The translations under genes and the position numbers were made by a program. DNA of 64,000 bases from Sorangium aterium (lineage in GTDB: Bacteria > Myxococcota_A > Polyangia > Polyangiales > Polyangiaceae): assembly GCF_028368935.1 (NCBI RefSeq), contig NZ_JAQNDK010000002.1, positions 1,798,001 through 1,862,000 of the forward strand, in the 5' to 3' direction. Below the pieces are notes generated by a model. The model was not told the DNA's origin, made no database searches, and saw only the letters and a list, made by a program, of their open reading frames with translations. Shown piece by piece: positions 44,121 to 51,345 of the stretch (positions are counted from its first letter, which is position 1; each line of letters opens with the position of its first letter).

Positions 44121-44702
44121 CTACTTCGTGGGAGGGTCGGTGAAGAGCAGGCCAGTCGCCGCCGTGAGCTTCTCCAGGATTGCGGGCCCGAAGCGCTCGG
44201 CGAAGCGCGCCCTGTCCTCGGGGGCGATGGCGATGTCGCCGGGCTCGTCCTCGTGCTCGTCCGTGATGATGGCGAGGAGCAGCGCTGGCTCCTGGCCGAC
44301 GTTCTCGAACTGCCGGTAGACGCCCACGGGGACGTCGATCATATCGAACGGCTCGAGCGTCGTCTCGTCCGTGCCGCCCTCGTTCCATCGCAGCGCGAAG
44401 CGGCCCTTGAGGCACAGGAATACCTCCCGCGAGCGATGGTGTACGTGCAACAGAACTTTATCGCCGGGCCGGCAGCTGACGATGCCCACGCTCATGCCCT
44501 TGGGGCCGGCGATGGCCGGCTCCATCCCCTCGCCGACGCCCTGCGCCGCGTGCGCCATGAGGAGATACATGGGAGGGTTCACGGCGTCGAACGCCTCTTG
44601 TGGGATGCTGGCGTCGACGGTGTGATTCATGTGAGCCCGGAGCTCGCCGAACCGCGCGATGCGCGAGCGCATCTGCTCCGGGGTAATCCTCAGCGTCTTC
44701 AT
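44121..44702 (-). CDS. Cupin-domain protein upstream of the NRPS-PKS
   Basis: A 193-residue protein; the ATG at 44702 follows AAGGGGG. The cupin core lies at ~75-150: GDKVLLHVHHRSREVFLCLK is motif 1 with His residues and Glu as possible metal ligands, and FDMIDVPVGVYRQFENVGQE is motif 2, in which the usual His is replaced by Tyr/Arg context. An N-terminal ~60-residue helical part (MRSRIARFGELRAHMNHTVD) precedes it. No signal peptide. Cupins of this type can be dioxygenases, isomerases or ligand sensors. It is on the same strand as the megasynthase and 527 bp upstream, so it may be a tailoring or regulatory gene of that cluster, but the gap argues against a simple operon. Confidence 0.75.
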   Translation of the reverse strand: MKTLRITPEQMRSRIARFGELRAHMNHTVDASIPQEAFDAVNPPMYLLMAHAAQGVGEGMEPAIAGPKGMSVGIVSCRPGDKVLLHVHHRSREVFLCLKGRFALRWNEGGTDETTLEPFDMIDVPVGVYRQFENVGQEPALLLAIITDEHEDEPGDIAIAPEDRARFAERFGPAILEKLTAATGLLFTDPPTK

Positions 44703-45119
44703 GATAGACCCCCTTGTCTTCTGCGTCCGAGCTACTGGCGTACTCGGCGCGACTCTCCGCCAAGGTACCGCGGATTATGGCGGTGCGCCCGATGAACGAC
44801 TGCTTGGATGCTGCTTTATTGCTCAGCCTTGTCGCAGGTAAGCAGTGCGTTGGCCAAGTAATGGGCAATACTGAGCCGGTATAGTAGTGTGGCCACGGAA
44901 GGCCGACATCACGCCGAAACAGGGAGCATCGAGGCGCGATGCTGCCGAGGCGCCGAGAGCCGCGCCGCGGGGCCGATACGGCCGCGGCGCGCGGCGGTCA
45001 TGTCTTTATATCGACAGCGAATTCCAGGCACGGCCATTTCCACCGTGCCGGATTGAACGCGCGCCACGGCGCGCCGCGGCGCGCCGCGCCGCGCGTTCAA
45101 TGGCGCGCGCGTCAGCCCC
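44703..45119. other. Intergenic region with two hairpins, likely terminator of the rRNA methyltransferase gene
   Basis: This 417-bp region contains the promoter side of the cupin gene and the downstream side of the 45120 gene (both minus strand). Bases 45052-45101 have 11-bp perfect inverted arms (ATTGAACGCGC / GCGCGTTCAAT) enclosing GC-rich palindromic sequence. A second hairpin has arms 45027-45033 and 45043-45049 (GGCACGG/CCGTGCC). No T-run follows. No gene is supported. Confidence 0.5.
45052..45101 (-). terminator. Hairpin downstream of the RlmI-like gene
   Basis: Perfect 11-bp arms at 45052-45062 and 45091-45101, 18 bp beyond the stop codon of the minus-strand methyltransferase gene. 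The loop is GC-rich and can itself pair. There is no poly-T tract, so termination would be non-canonical, or it merely protects the 3' end. Confidence 0.45.
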
Positions 45120-46361
45120 TCACTCCAGCACCACGAACTTCAGATACCGCCCCTCCCACCACGCCGGCAGCGTCGGGTGGTCCTCCGGCTGCCCGTGGAT
45201 CGCCCGGATCCGAAGGTCGTCCCGCTCCAGCGTGGCGTCGTCCAGCGTCGCCAGGAAGTCTTCCGCCGTGATGTGGCTCGAGCACGACGCCGCGCACAAT
45301 ATGCCGCCCCGATCCAGCACGCGCGCGACCGCCGTGTGCAGCCGCCGGTAGGCGCCGAGCGCGCGCGGCTTCGCGCGCTCGCTCGGCGCGAAGCTCGGCG
45401 GGTCGCAGACGACGAGATCGTACCGGTCGCCGCGCGCGCGGGCCTTCTCGAGGAAGTCGAACGCGTCCGCCGTCACGAACTCGTGGGCCGCGGGATCCAC
45501 GCCGTTCTCGCGGAACGTGCGCTGCGCCGACGCGTGCGCGGCCGACGCCGAGTCGACGGAGGTGACCCGGCCCGCGCCGCCGAGCGCCGCGGCCACCGAG
45601 AAGCCCCCCGCATAGCTGAACAGGTTCAGCACGCGCCGGCGCCCGGCCGCGAGCGCGCGCACGCGGGCGCGGTTGTCGCGCTGGTCGAGGAACGCCCCCG
45701 TCTTCTGGCCGCGCGCGAGATCGACCTCCATCGCGACCCCCGTCTCCCTCACGAAGAGGCGATCCGGCAGCGGCGGCCCGTGCAGGTGCGCGAGCTTCTT
45801 CCCGTCGGCGTCCTCGCCCGCCGCCGACGCGCGCGCGCGCAGGCCGATCGAGCGCACGCCGCGGGCGCCCAGCGCGCGCGCGAGGTGCGGGAGCAGGCGA
45901 TCGAGCCAGGGCGCCAGCATGTCGCCGTCGAGGCGGATCACCGCCGCGCGCTCGTACCGATCGATGACGAGCGACGGCACCCGGTCCCCCTCGCCGTTGC
46001 ACAGCCGGTAGGCCGTCGTGTCGCGGCCGGCGAACCAGCCGTCGCGCAGGGCGAAGGCGCGCTCGAGCCGCTCCGCGATCGCCCGCTCGTCGAGCGGCGG
46101 CGCCTGCGTGCGCTGGAAGACGCGGACGGCGATCGCCGAGTTCGCGTCCCAGAGCCCTCGCCCGAGGAACGGCGCCCCCTCGGCCGACAGCTCGACGACG
46201 TCGCCCGACGCCGCGGCGCCCCCGCGATGCGCGCGCTCTCCGCGCTTGCCGTCGCCGCGCTTGCTCCCGTGCCCGCCGCCGTCCGCGATGCCGTCTCGGT
46301 AGACCCATGGGTGGCCGCGGCGGACGGCGGCCGCGGCCGTCGCGGTGAGATGGACCCGCAT
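45120..46361 (-). CDS. rlmI: Class I rRNA cytosine-C5 methyltransferase, RlmI-like
   Basis: A 413-residue protein. N-terminal PUA-like RNA-binding domain (starts MRVHLTATAAAAVRRGHPWV, includes a Gly/Arg/Lys-rich insertion at ~30-50). The central EEHEE-like domain contains RQKTGAFLDQRDNRARVRAL, the strongly conserved RlmI/YccW segment. The Rossmann SAM domain starts with VLNLFSYAGGFSVAAALGG; motif IV is LVVCDPPSFAPSERAK, and CSSHITAEDF supplies the second conserved Cys region. The family methylates C1962 of 23S rRNA (E. coli numbering) in the cytoplasm. It overlaps nothing and is divergent from the next lipoprotein gene by ~30 bp, so the promoters must overlap the coding starts. Confidence 0.9.
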   Translation of the reverse strand: MRVHLTATAAAAVRRGHPWVYRDGIADGGGHGSKRGDGKRGERAHRGGAAASGDVVELSAEGAPFLGRGLWDANSAIAVRVFQRTQAPPLDERAIAERLERAFALRDGWFAGRDTTAYRLCNGEGDRVPSLVIDRYERAAVIRLDGDMLAPWLDRLLPHLARALGARGVRSIGLRARASAAGEDADGKKLAHLHGPPLPDRLFVRETGVAMEVDLARGQKTGAFLDQRDNRARVRALAAGRRRVLNLFSYAGGFSVAAALGGAGRVTSVDSASAAHASAQRTFRENGVDPAAHEFVTADAFDFLEKARARGDRYDLVVCDPPSFAPSERAKPRALGAYRRLHTAVARVLDRGGILCAASCSSHITAEDFLATLDDATLERDDLRIRAIHGQPEDHPTLPAWWEGRYLKFVVLE

Positions 46362-46391
46362 CGACCCCGCCTAGCACGGTAAGCTCGCAGC

Positions 46392-47465
46392 GTGCTGCAC
46401 CGAGTTCGTTCGTCCGGATGGGTCTGCCTCGGGGGGATCGCGCTTGCCGTCGCGGCAGGCTGCACGCAGGACCACGGCGTCCTCGGCCGGGATCCGTCGA
46501 GCGGGGCGAGCACCTCCGGCGCCGGCGGCGGCCCGGGGGCGACCACGAGCGGAGCGACGACGACCTCGGGCGCGGGCGGCGGCGAGGTCGAGCCGCCGGG
46601 GCCGACGAAGCTGACGGTGGTGAACGGCGTCGGCGATCACGACGCGGTCCGCTTCTGCTTCCTCGCGTACCCCGACGGGACCGGCGCCGGCGTGGACCCC
46701 TGGCCGAGCGCCGCCGCGGGCCTCGCGTTCGCCCGGGCGCAGGCGGTCGAGCCGCTCGGCTCGGCGATCCCCGAGGGGACGAGCCTGCGCGCGCACGTGA
46801 TCGCCGGCGACCTCCGCGCGACGGAGGGGCTCGACTGCGCGGAGATCCTCGCGCTCGCCGCGGAGAGCGCGGCCCCGATCGTGGCCGCGGGGCTCCCCGT
46901 GCTGCCGGCGCCCGTGTTCGCCGAGGAGAAGAGCCTCCTCCTGGTCGCTACCGGATGCCTCGGCGGCGAGGGGCACACCCACGCCAGCGAGAAAGAAGGC
47001 TGCGGCGACGCCTACACGATCGACACGCCGACCGCCGGGCTCGTCGCGGTCGCCATGTCGCGGCGGACGAGGTTCGACAGGGTGAGCCTGCAGGTCGCGC
47101 ACGCGAGCGCGGCGACGGCGGTGGTCCAGGTGGAGCTGACGCCCGGGCGCGGGGGCGCGACCGGGGCGACGCTGGCGCAGGACCTCTCGTACGGCGCGAT
47201 CGCCCCGTTCCCGCCGTCCACCGGCTTCTCGGTGGGCGACCTCGGCGCGCTCGAGGAGGTCACGATCGAGACCCGCGATCCCATCGAGGGGGCGGTGACT
47301 TCGTCGGTGCCGATGCGCGAGATCCTGGCGAGCAGCGACGTGCCGGCGGCGGACATCGGGGACGGTCTCGGGTTCGTGCTTGTGGCCGTCGGGGCTGCTC
47401 CGGGGGCGGAGCAGGGCGGGTTCTGGCACCCCCTGACGTACTCGCTCGTGCGGGCGAATCCCTGA
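46392..47465 (+). CDS. Hypothetical secreted lipoprotein
   Basis: A 357-residue protein, GTG start at 46392. Lipoprotein signal with lipobox VAAGC (Cys24), then a Gly/Ser/Thr-rich linker to residue ~65 (repeated TSGAGGG and TTSGATTTSG units) typical of myxobacterial surface lipoproteins. The globular part starts LTVVNGVGDHDAVRFCFLAY, reminiscent of DUF4397-type domains that open with a similar strand, and contains two Cys pairs (GLDCAEI; TGCLGGEGHTHASEKEGCGD) that may form disulfides. Function unknown. It starts only ~30 bp from the divergent rRNA methyltransferase gene. Confidence 0.7.
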   Translation: MLHRVRSSGWVCLGGIALAVAAGCTQDHGVLGRDPSSGASTSGAGGGPGATTSGATTTSGAGGGEVEPPGPTKLTVVNGVGDHDAVRFCFLAYPDGTGAGVDPWPSAAAGLAFARAQAVEPLGSAIPEGTSLRAHVIAGDLRATEGLDCAEILALAAESAAPIVAAGLPVLPAPVFAEEKSLLLVATGCLGGEGHTHASEKEGCGDAYTIDTPTAGLVAVAMSRRTRFDRVSLQVAHASAATAVVQVELTPGRGGATGATLAQDLSYGAIAPFPPSTGFSVGDLGALEEVTIETRDPIEGAVTSSVPMREILASSDVPAADIGDGLGFVLVAVGAAPGAEQGGFWHPLTYSLVRANP

Positions 47466-48014
47466 GCTCGTCCCCGAATCATCCCATCCCCGGCGAGGTT
47501 CCGGTGTTCACCGTCTCTCGTCGGACGGAACGACCACGCCTCGCCCGGCAGCGCGCCGTGGACTCCCTTGATTCCGCCTCGGGCATCAAGGCTCCATCGA
47601 GCGCGGTTCGCAATGCCACGCTGCTGCCGTGTGGTGCCGTGTTGTCCAGTATTTGCGCAAGACCCTGATTGCTTCTGTACGGCCGATTCGAGTGTGTCCG
47701 GCGCGTCTGCCGAGCTTGCGGCGCACGTTGTCTTATTGGAGGATGAGGGGTCTGCCCCCTCGGCCTCAGGCGCCTCCCTCTCTCCTCGCGGGTCTGCGCT
47801 TCGCAGGCCTCCCCACGGCTCTGCCTGGCTCTTCGCCAAGGCGCGTCGCGCCGGGAAAGACGTGAAAAGACGTGGAAAGACTTGAAAAGACGCGAGTCGC
47901 TCGACGAACGGGAGCGCCCTGTACGGATGACATCACGGGAGGATCACCCGCCGTGACGATCGGATGAATCTCCAGTATAACGCGAGTGCCGAAATTCCGA
48001 GGGGGGGAGGGAAC
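47466..48014. other. Intergenic region with AAAAGACGTG tandem repeat
   Basis: This 549-bp spacer separates two plus-strand genes. At ~47853-47893 an 11-bp-like unit (GAAAAGACGTG and variants) is repeated four times. It lies ~120 bp upstream of the FIST gene and could be a regulator-binding array or slippage product. The remaining sequence shows no supported gene. Confidence 0.5.
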
Positions 48015-49208
48015 ATGGCGACACAGGTATTTGTCGGGGCGAGCTCCGCGGCGGATCCGAAAGAGGCTGCCTCAGAGGCCGTGGCGACGGCGCTCCGCGG
48101 GTCTTCCCGCACGGAGCATGCGGCGCGACCGGCGTTCGCCCTCGTCTTATCGACGGACCAGTACGACGCCGACGCGCTCGCCGCGGCCGTGACGAGCCAG
48201 CTGCCGGGCGTCCCCTGGGCGGGGTGCTGCACTGCAGGGGTCTTCGCCGGCAGCCGGCTGCTCCGGCAGGGGCTCGTGGTGGGGCTTGTCGCCTCGGGGA
48301 CGGTGCGTGTCGGCGTCGGGGTCGCGCAGCCGGTGAGCCAGGACGGGCGGCGCGCCGGCGTGCTGGCCGCCTCGCGCGCCCTCGAGGCGTTCCCGTCGTC
48401 CGTCGCTCCCGGGTGGAGCCGCGCGCTCATCGTGCTGCCGGACGCGGTCACGGGCAACGGGGCCGACGTGGTGCGCGGCGCGGTCGAGGTCGGCGGGACG
48501 GGCGTCGTCTGGGCCGGCGGCGGCGCGGGCGACAACCTTCGCTTCGTGCGCACCGCCCAGTTCGCGGGCGGCAGGGCCTACTCGGACAGCGTGGTCGTTG
48601 TCGCCATCGACTCGCCGGCGCGCATGGCGACCGGCATCCGCCACGGCTTCCGGCCGTATGGCCCGCCCACGATGGTCACCCGCGCCGAGGGCACGGTCCT
48701 CGCCGAGCTCGAGTACGAGGGCGCCTTCTCGGTCTACCAGCGCACCGCGCGCGCGAGGGGGCATCAGGTGAACATCGACGGCTTCGCCACGTTCGCCATG
48801 ACCCACCCGCTCGGCATCCCGCAGGCCGACGGCGAGCACGTCATCCGCGACCCGCTGCGCGTCGTCTCGCCGGGGGGGCTCTACTGCGTCGGCGAGGTCC
48901 CGGACGGGTGCCTCATCCGCGTCATGGAGGGCGACCCCATCGGCCTCGTCGGCGCCGCGCGCGAGGCCGCGACCACGGCGCGCGACGCGGTGGCCGGGCC
49001 CATCGCCGGAGCGTTCGTGTTCGACTGCATCTCGCGGTGCATGATGCTCGGCGAGACGGTGCGCGACGAGCTGACCACCTTCGAGAGCGAGCTCGGCGAG
49101 AGCGTCCCGGTGATGGGCTGTCTGACCTTTGGAGAGGTCGGCACGCTGGGCCGAGGAGTACCGCAGTTTCACAACAAGACCGCTGTCGTGCTCGCCCTGG
49201 GGGCCTGA
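48015..49208 (+). CDS. FIST-domain sensory protein
   Basis: A 397-residue protein; ATG 48015 follows GGGGGAGGGA. An N-terminal FIST domain (~20-215; ALVLSTDQYDADALAAAVTS, GVPWAGCCTAGVF, GVVWAGGGAGDNL) is followed by a FIST_C domain (~225-380; EYEGAFSVYQRTA, PVMGCLTFGEVG, QFHNKTAVVLALG). FIST proteins are thought to bind small ligands, perhaps amino acids, and feed signal-transduction chains. There are no membrane segments. The next gene, a histidine kinase, begins 25 bp downstream, so the two probably form a cytosolic sensor-kinase pair. No response regulator is adjacent. Confidence 0.88.
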   Translation: MATQVFVGASSAADPKEAASEAVATALRGSSRTEHAARPAFALVLSTDQYDADALAAAVTSQLPGVPWAGCCTAGVFAGSRLLRQGLVVGLVASGTVRVGVGVAQPVSQDGRRAGVLAASRALEAFPSSVAPGWSRALIVLPDAVTGNGADVVRGAVEVGGTGVVWAGGGAGDNLRFVRTAQFAGGRAYSDSVVVVAIDSPARMATGIRHGFRPYGPPTMVTRAEGTVLAELEYEGAFSVYQRTARARGHQVNIDGFATFAMTHPLGIPQADGEHVIRDPLRVVSPGGLYCVGEVPDGCLIRVMEGDPIGLVGAAREAATTARDAVAGPIAGAFVFDCISRCMMLGETVRDELTTFESELGESVPVMGCLTFGEVGTLGRGVPQFHNKTAVVLALGA

Positions 49209-49233
49209 GCGCCGGAGCGGTTGGAGCCCTGTC

Positions 49234-51105
49234 ATGGCGAGCGGCGAAGAGCACGAGATCCAGGAGGAACGGCTGGCGCTCCTCAGCGTCCTCCAGGAGC
49301 TCACGGTCGCGGCGCTCGACCTCTTCGATCCGCACCAGTCGATGGCGGTCTTCCTGGAGCGGCTCGCCGAGCGCCTGAGCTGCATCGCCGTGCTCGTGCT
49401 CGTCGAGCCGGCCCCGCTCGCCCCGCGGCTCCTCGACGCCGCGGGCCTGTCGGCGAGCTCGCGCGCGCTGCCCATCCCGCCGCGCTCGCCCGCCGCGGCG
49501 GGCGAGCCCACCGGCGGGGGCGCGGGCCTCTCCTTGCCCTACCCCGAGCTCGCGCGGCCCGGGCTCGTGACGTGGCACTTCTCGCTGGAGGGGCAGGGCG
49601 ACAGCGGCGCATCCAGCCTCCTCCTCTGCTTCGAGAGCGAGCCCCCGTTCGCGCCTCGGTACCGGGGCATGATGCGCCGGCTCACGGCGACCTTCCGCAC
49701 GGCGCTCGTGCACCGCCTGCTCTACGCCCGCATGCTCGAGAACGAGCGCGAGCGAGCGCGGAACCTCGCCGCCGCGGAGGCGGGGCGCGCGGCGGCGGAG
49801 GCGGCGCAGCGGCGCGCGGCGTTCCTCTCGGAGGCGAGCCGGCTGCTCTCGAGCTCGCTCAACTACGAGGCGACGCTGGTGCGCGTCGCGCGCCTGCCGG
49901 TCCCGTTCGTCGCGGACTGGTGCATGGTCGACATCATCGAGCGCGAGGCGATGCTCCGGCGCGCTGTCGTCGTCCACGCCGATCCCCAGAAGAGCGAGCT
50001 CGCGCGCCTCCTGCAGGGCCAGACGCCGATGGACTCGGTCCTCCCGTCCGGCGTCGCGCGCGTGCTGGAGACGGGCGAGGCGGCGCTCTGCGAGGTCGCG
50101 GGCGCGCCCCTCGCCCCGGAGAGCGAGCGCGGCTCGTACGACAGCGAGCCGCCGGTGTCGGCCAGCGAGGCGCTCCTCATGGAGCTCGGCCTCCGGCGTT
50201 ACATCGCCGTGCCGCTCGTCACGCGCGGCACGATGCTCGGCGTGCTCACCATCGCGTCCGGCCGCGACGATCTGACGTACGGCGTGGAGGACCGGGCGCT
50301 CGCCGAGGATCTCGGGCGGAGGGCCGCGCTGGCGATCGACAACGCGCGGCTGTACGAGAGCGCGCAGCGGGCGATCCGGGCCCGGGAGGAGCTCGTCGCG
50401 GTGGTGTCGCACGATCTCAAGAGCCCGCTCGCCACCATCGTCATGAACACGAGCCTCCTGCGCCGGAAGCTGCCGGGCGCGGACGAAGCCGTCGAGGTGC
50501 GGCGCCCCGTCGAGCGCATCCAGAAGGCGGCCGATCGCATGAACCGCCTCATCCGCGATCTGCTCGACCTGGCGAAGCTCGACGGCGGCCACATCTCGAT
50601 CCAGCCGGTGCCCCACGACGTCGCCGGCCTGCTCGGCGACGCCATCGAGCTCCTGCGGGAGGAGGCGGCGGAGAAGTCGCTGCGCCTCGAGCAGAGCGTC
50701 GAGCTCGGCGTCGATCGGGCGCTCTGCGATCGCGAGCGGATCCTCCAGGTGATCGCCAACCTCGTCGGCAACGCGATCAAGTTCACGTCGGCCGGCGGCG
50801 AGGTCGCTATCCGGGCCGAGCCGTGGGGCCGGGAGGTGCGCCTCTCGGTGCGCGACACCGGCCCGGGCATCCCGGAGGACCAGCGGGCGCGGATCTTCGA
50901 GCGCTACTGGCAGGCGAAGGAGACGGCCCACAAGGGCACCGGGCTCGGCCTCTCGATCGCGAAGGCGCTCGTCGAGGTGCACGGCGGGCGCATCTGGGTC
51001 GAGAGCAAGGTGGGCGAGGGCAGCACGTTCTTCTTCACGCTGCCGATGGTGGAGGCCACCAGCGCGACCTCGGGAGTCGCGGCAGGCACGCGCCTCGGGG
51101 CCTGA
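49234..51105 (+). CDS. Soluble GAF sensor histidine kinase
   Basis: A 623-residue cytoplasmic kinase; ATG 49234 chosen because it follows a GGAG and the FIST stop; longer frames overlap the FIST gene. The N-terminal ~170 residues may be a diverged sensor domain, followed by a short coiled coil (NERERARNLAAAEAGRAAAE). GAF domain ~200-375 (WCMVDIIEREAMLRRAVVVH, YIAVPLVTRGTMLGVLTIAS). HisKA H-box AVVSHDLKSPLATIVMNTSL near 392. HATPase: N-box NLVGNAIKFTSAGG (~508), DTGPGIP, and GTGLGLSIAK. No membrane segment and no receiver domain. It autophosphorylates on His and must signal to a response regulator encoded elsewhere. It is likely controlled by the upstream FIST protein. Confidence 0.93.
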   Translation: MASGEEHEIQEERLALLSVLQELTVAALDLFDPHQSMAVFLERLAERLSCIAVLVLVEPAPLAPRLLDAAGLSASSRALPIPPRSPAAAGEPTGGGAGLSLPYPELARPGLVTWHFSLEGQGDSGASSLLLCFESEPPFAPRYRGMMRRLTATFRTALVHRLLYARMLENERERARNLAAAEAGRAAAEAAQRRAAFLSEASRLLSSSLNYEATLVRVARLPVPFVADWCMVDIIEREAMLRRAVVVHADPQKSELARLLQGQTPMDSVLPSGVARVLETGEAALCEVAGAPLAPESERGSYDSEPPVSASEALLMELGLRRYIAVPLVTRGTMLGVLTIASGRDDLTYGVEDRALAEDLGRRAALAIDNARLYESAQRAIRAREELVAVVSHDLKSPLATIVMNTSLLRRKLPGADEAVEVRRPVERIQKAADRMNRLIRDLLDLAKLDGGHISIQPVPHDVAGLLGDAIELLREEAAEKSLRLEQSVELGVDRALCDRERILQVIANLVGNAIKFTSAGGEVAIRAEPWGREVRLSVRDTGPGIPEDQRARIFERYWQAKETAHKGTGLGLSIAKALVEVHGGRIWVESKVGEGSTFFFTLPMVEATSATSGVAAGTRLGA

Positions 51106-51232
51106 TAGCGGGGTGCAGGTTCGTGCGCTACGGGCTCAGCCGCTAGGCAGGCGAGTGAGGCGTACGAAAGTACGCCGCAGCGAGCCGAACGACGCGGATG
51201 AGCCCGTAGCGCACGAACCTGCACCCCGCTAT
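51105..51232. repeat. Intergenic cruciform element with perfect 34-bp arms
   Basis: Arms 51105-51138 and 51199-51232 are exact reverse complements over 34 bp. The centre holds a second perfect hairpin, GGCGTAC-GAAA-GTACGCC (51159-51176), with a stable GNRA-type tetraloop. The element begins at the last base of the histidine-kinase stop codon. A decayed relative is at 6401-6490. It could be a terminator, an mRNA 3' stabiliser, or a copy of a mobile palindromic repeat family. Confidence 0.85.
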
Positions 51233-51345
51233 GACGGCGGCATTCGGGGTTTGCCGTACATCGGTGTAATCACATCACCGAGGCAGATTGTCTCTTCACT
51301 TTGCGCGTTGGCGGCCCGATCCGTTCATCGCTATACCTTGCCACG

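Noticed and set aside
43594-45119. MbtH-like small gene or phosphopantetheinyl transferase beside the synthase
   Set aside because: I translated the spacers by eye and found no matching motif; such partners must be elsewhere if needed.
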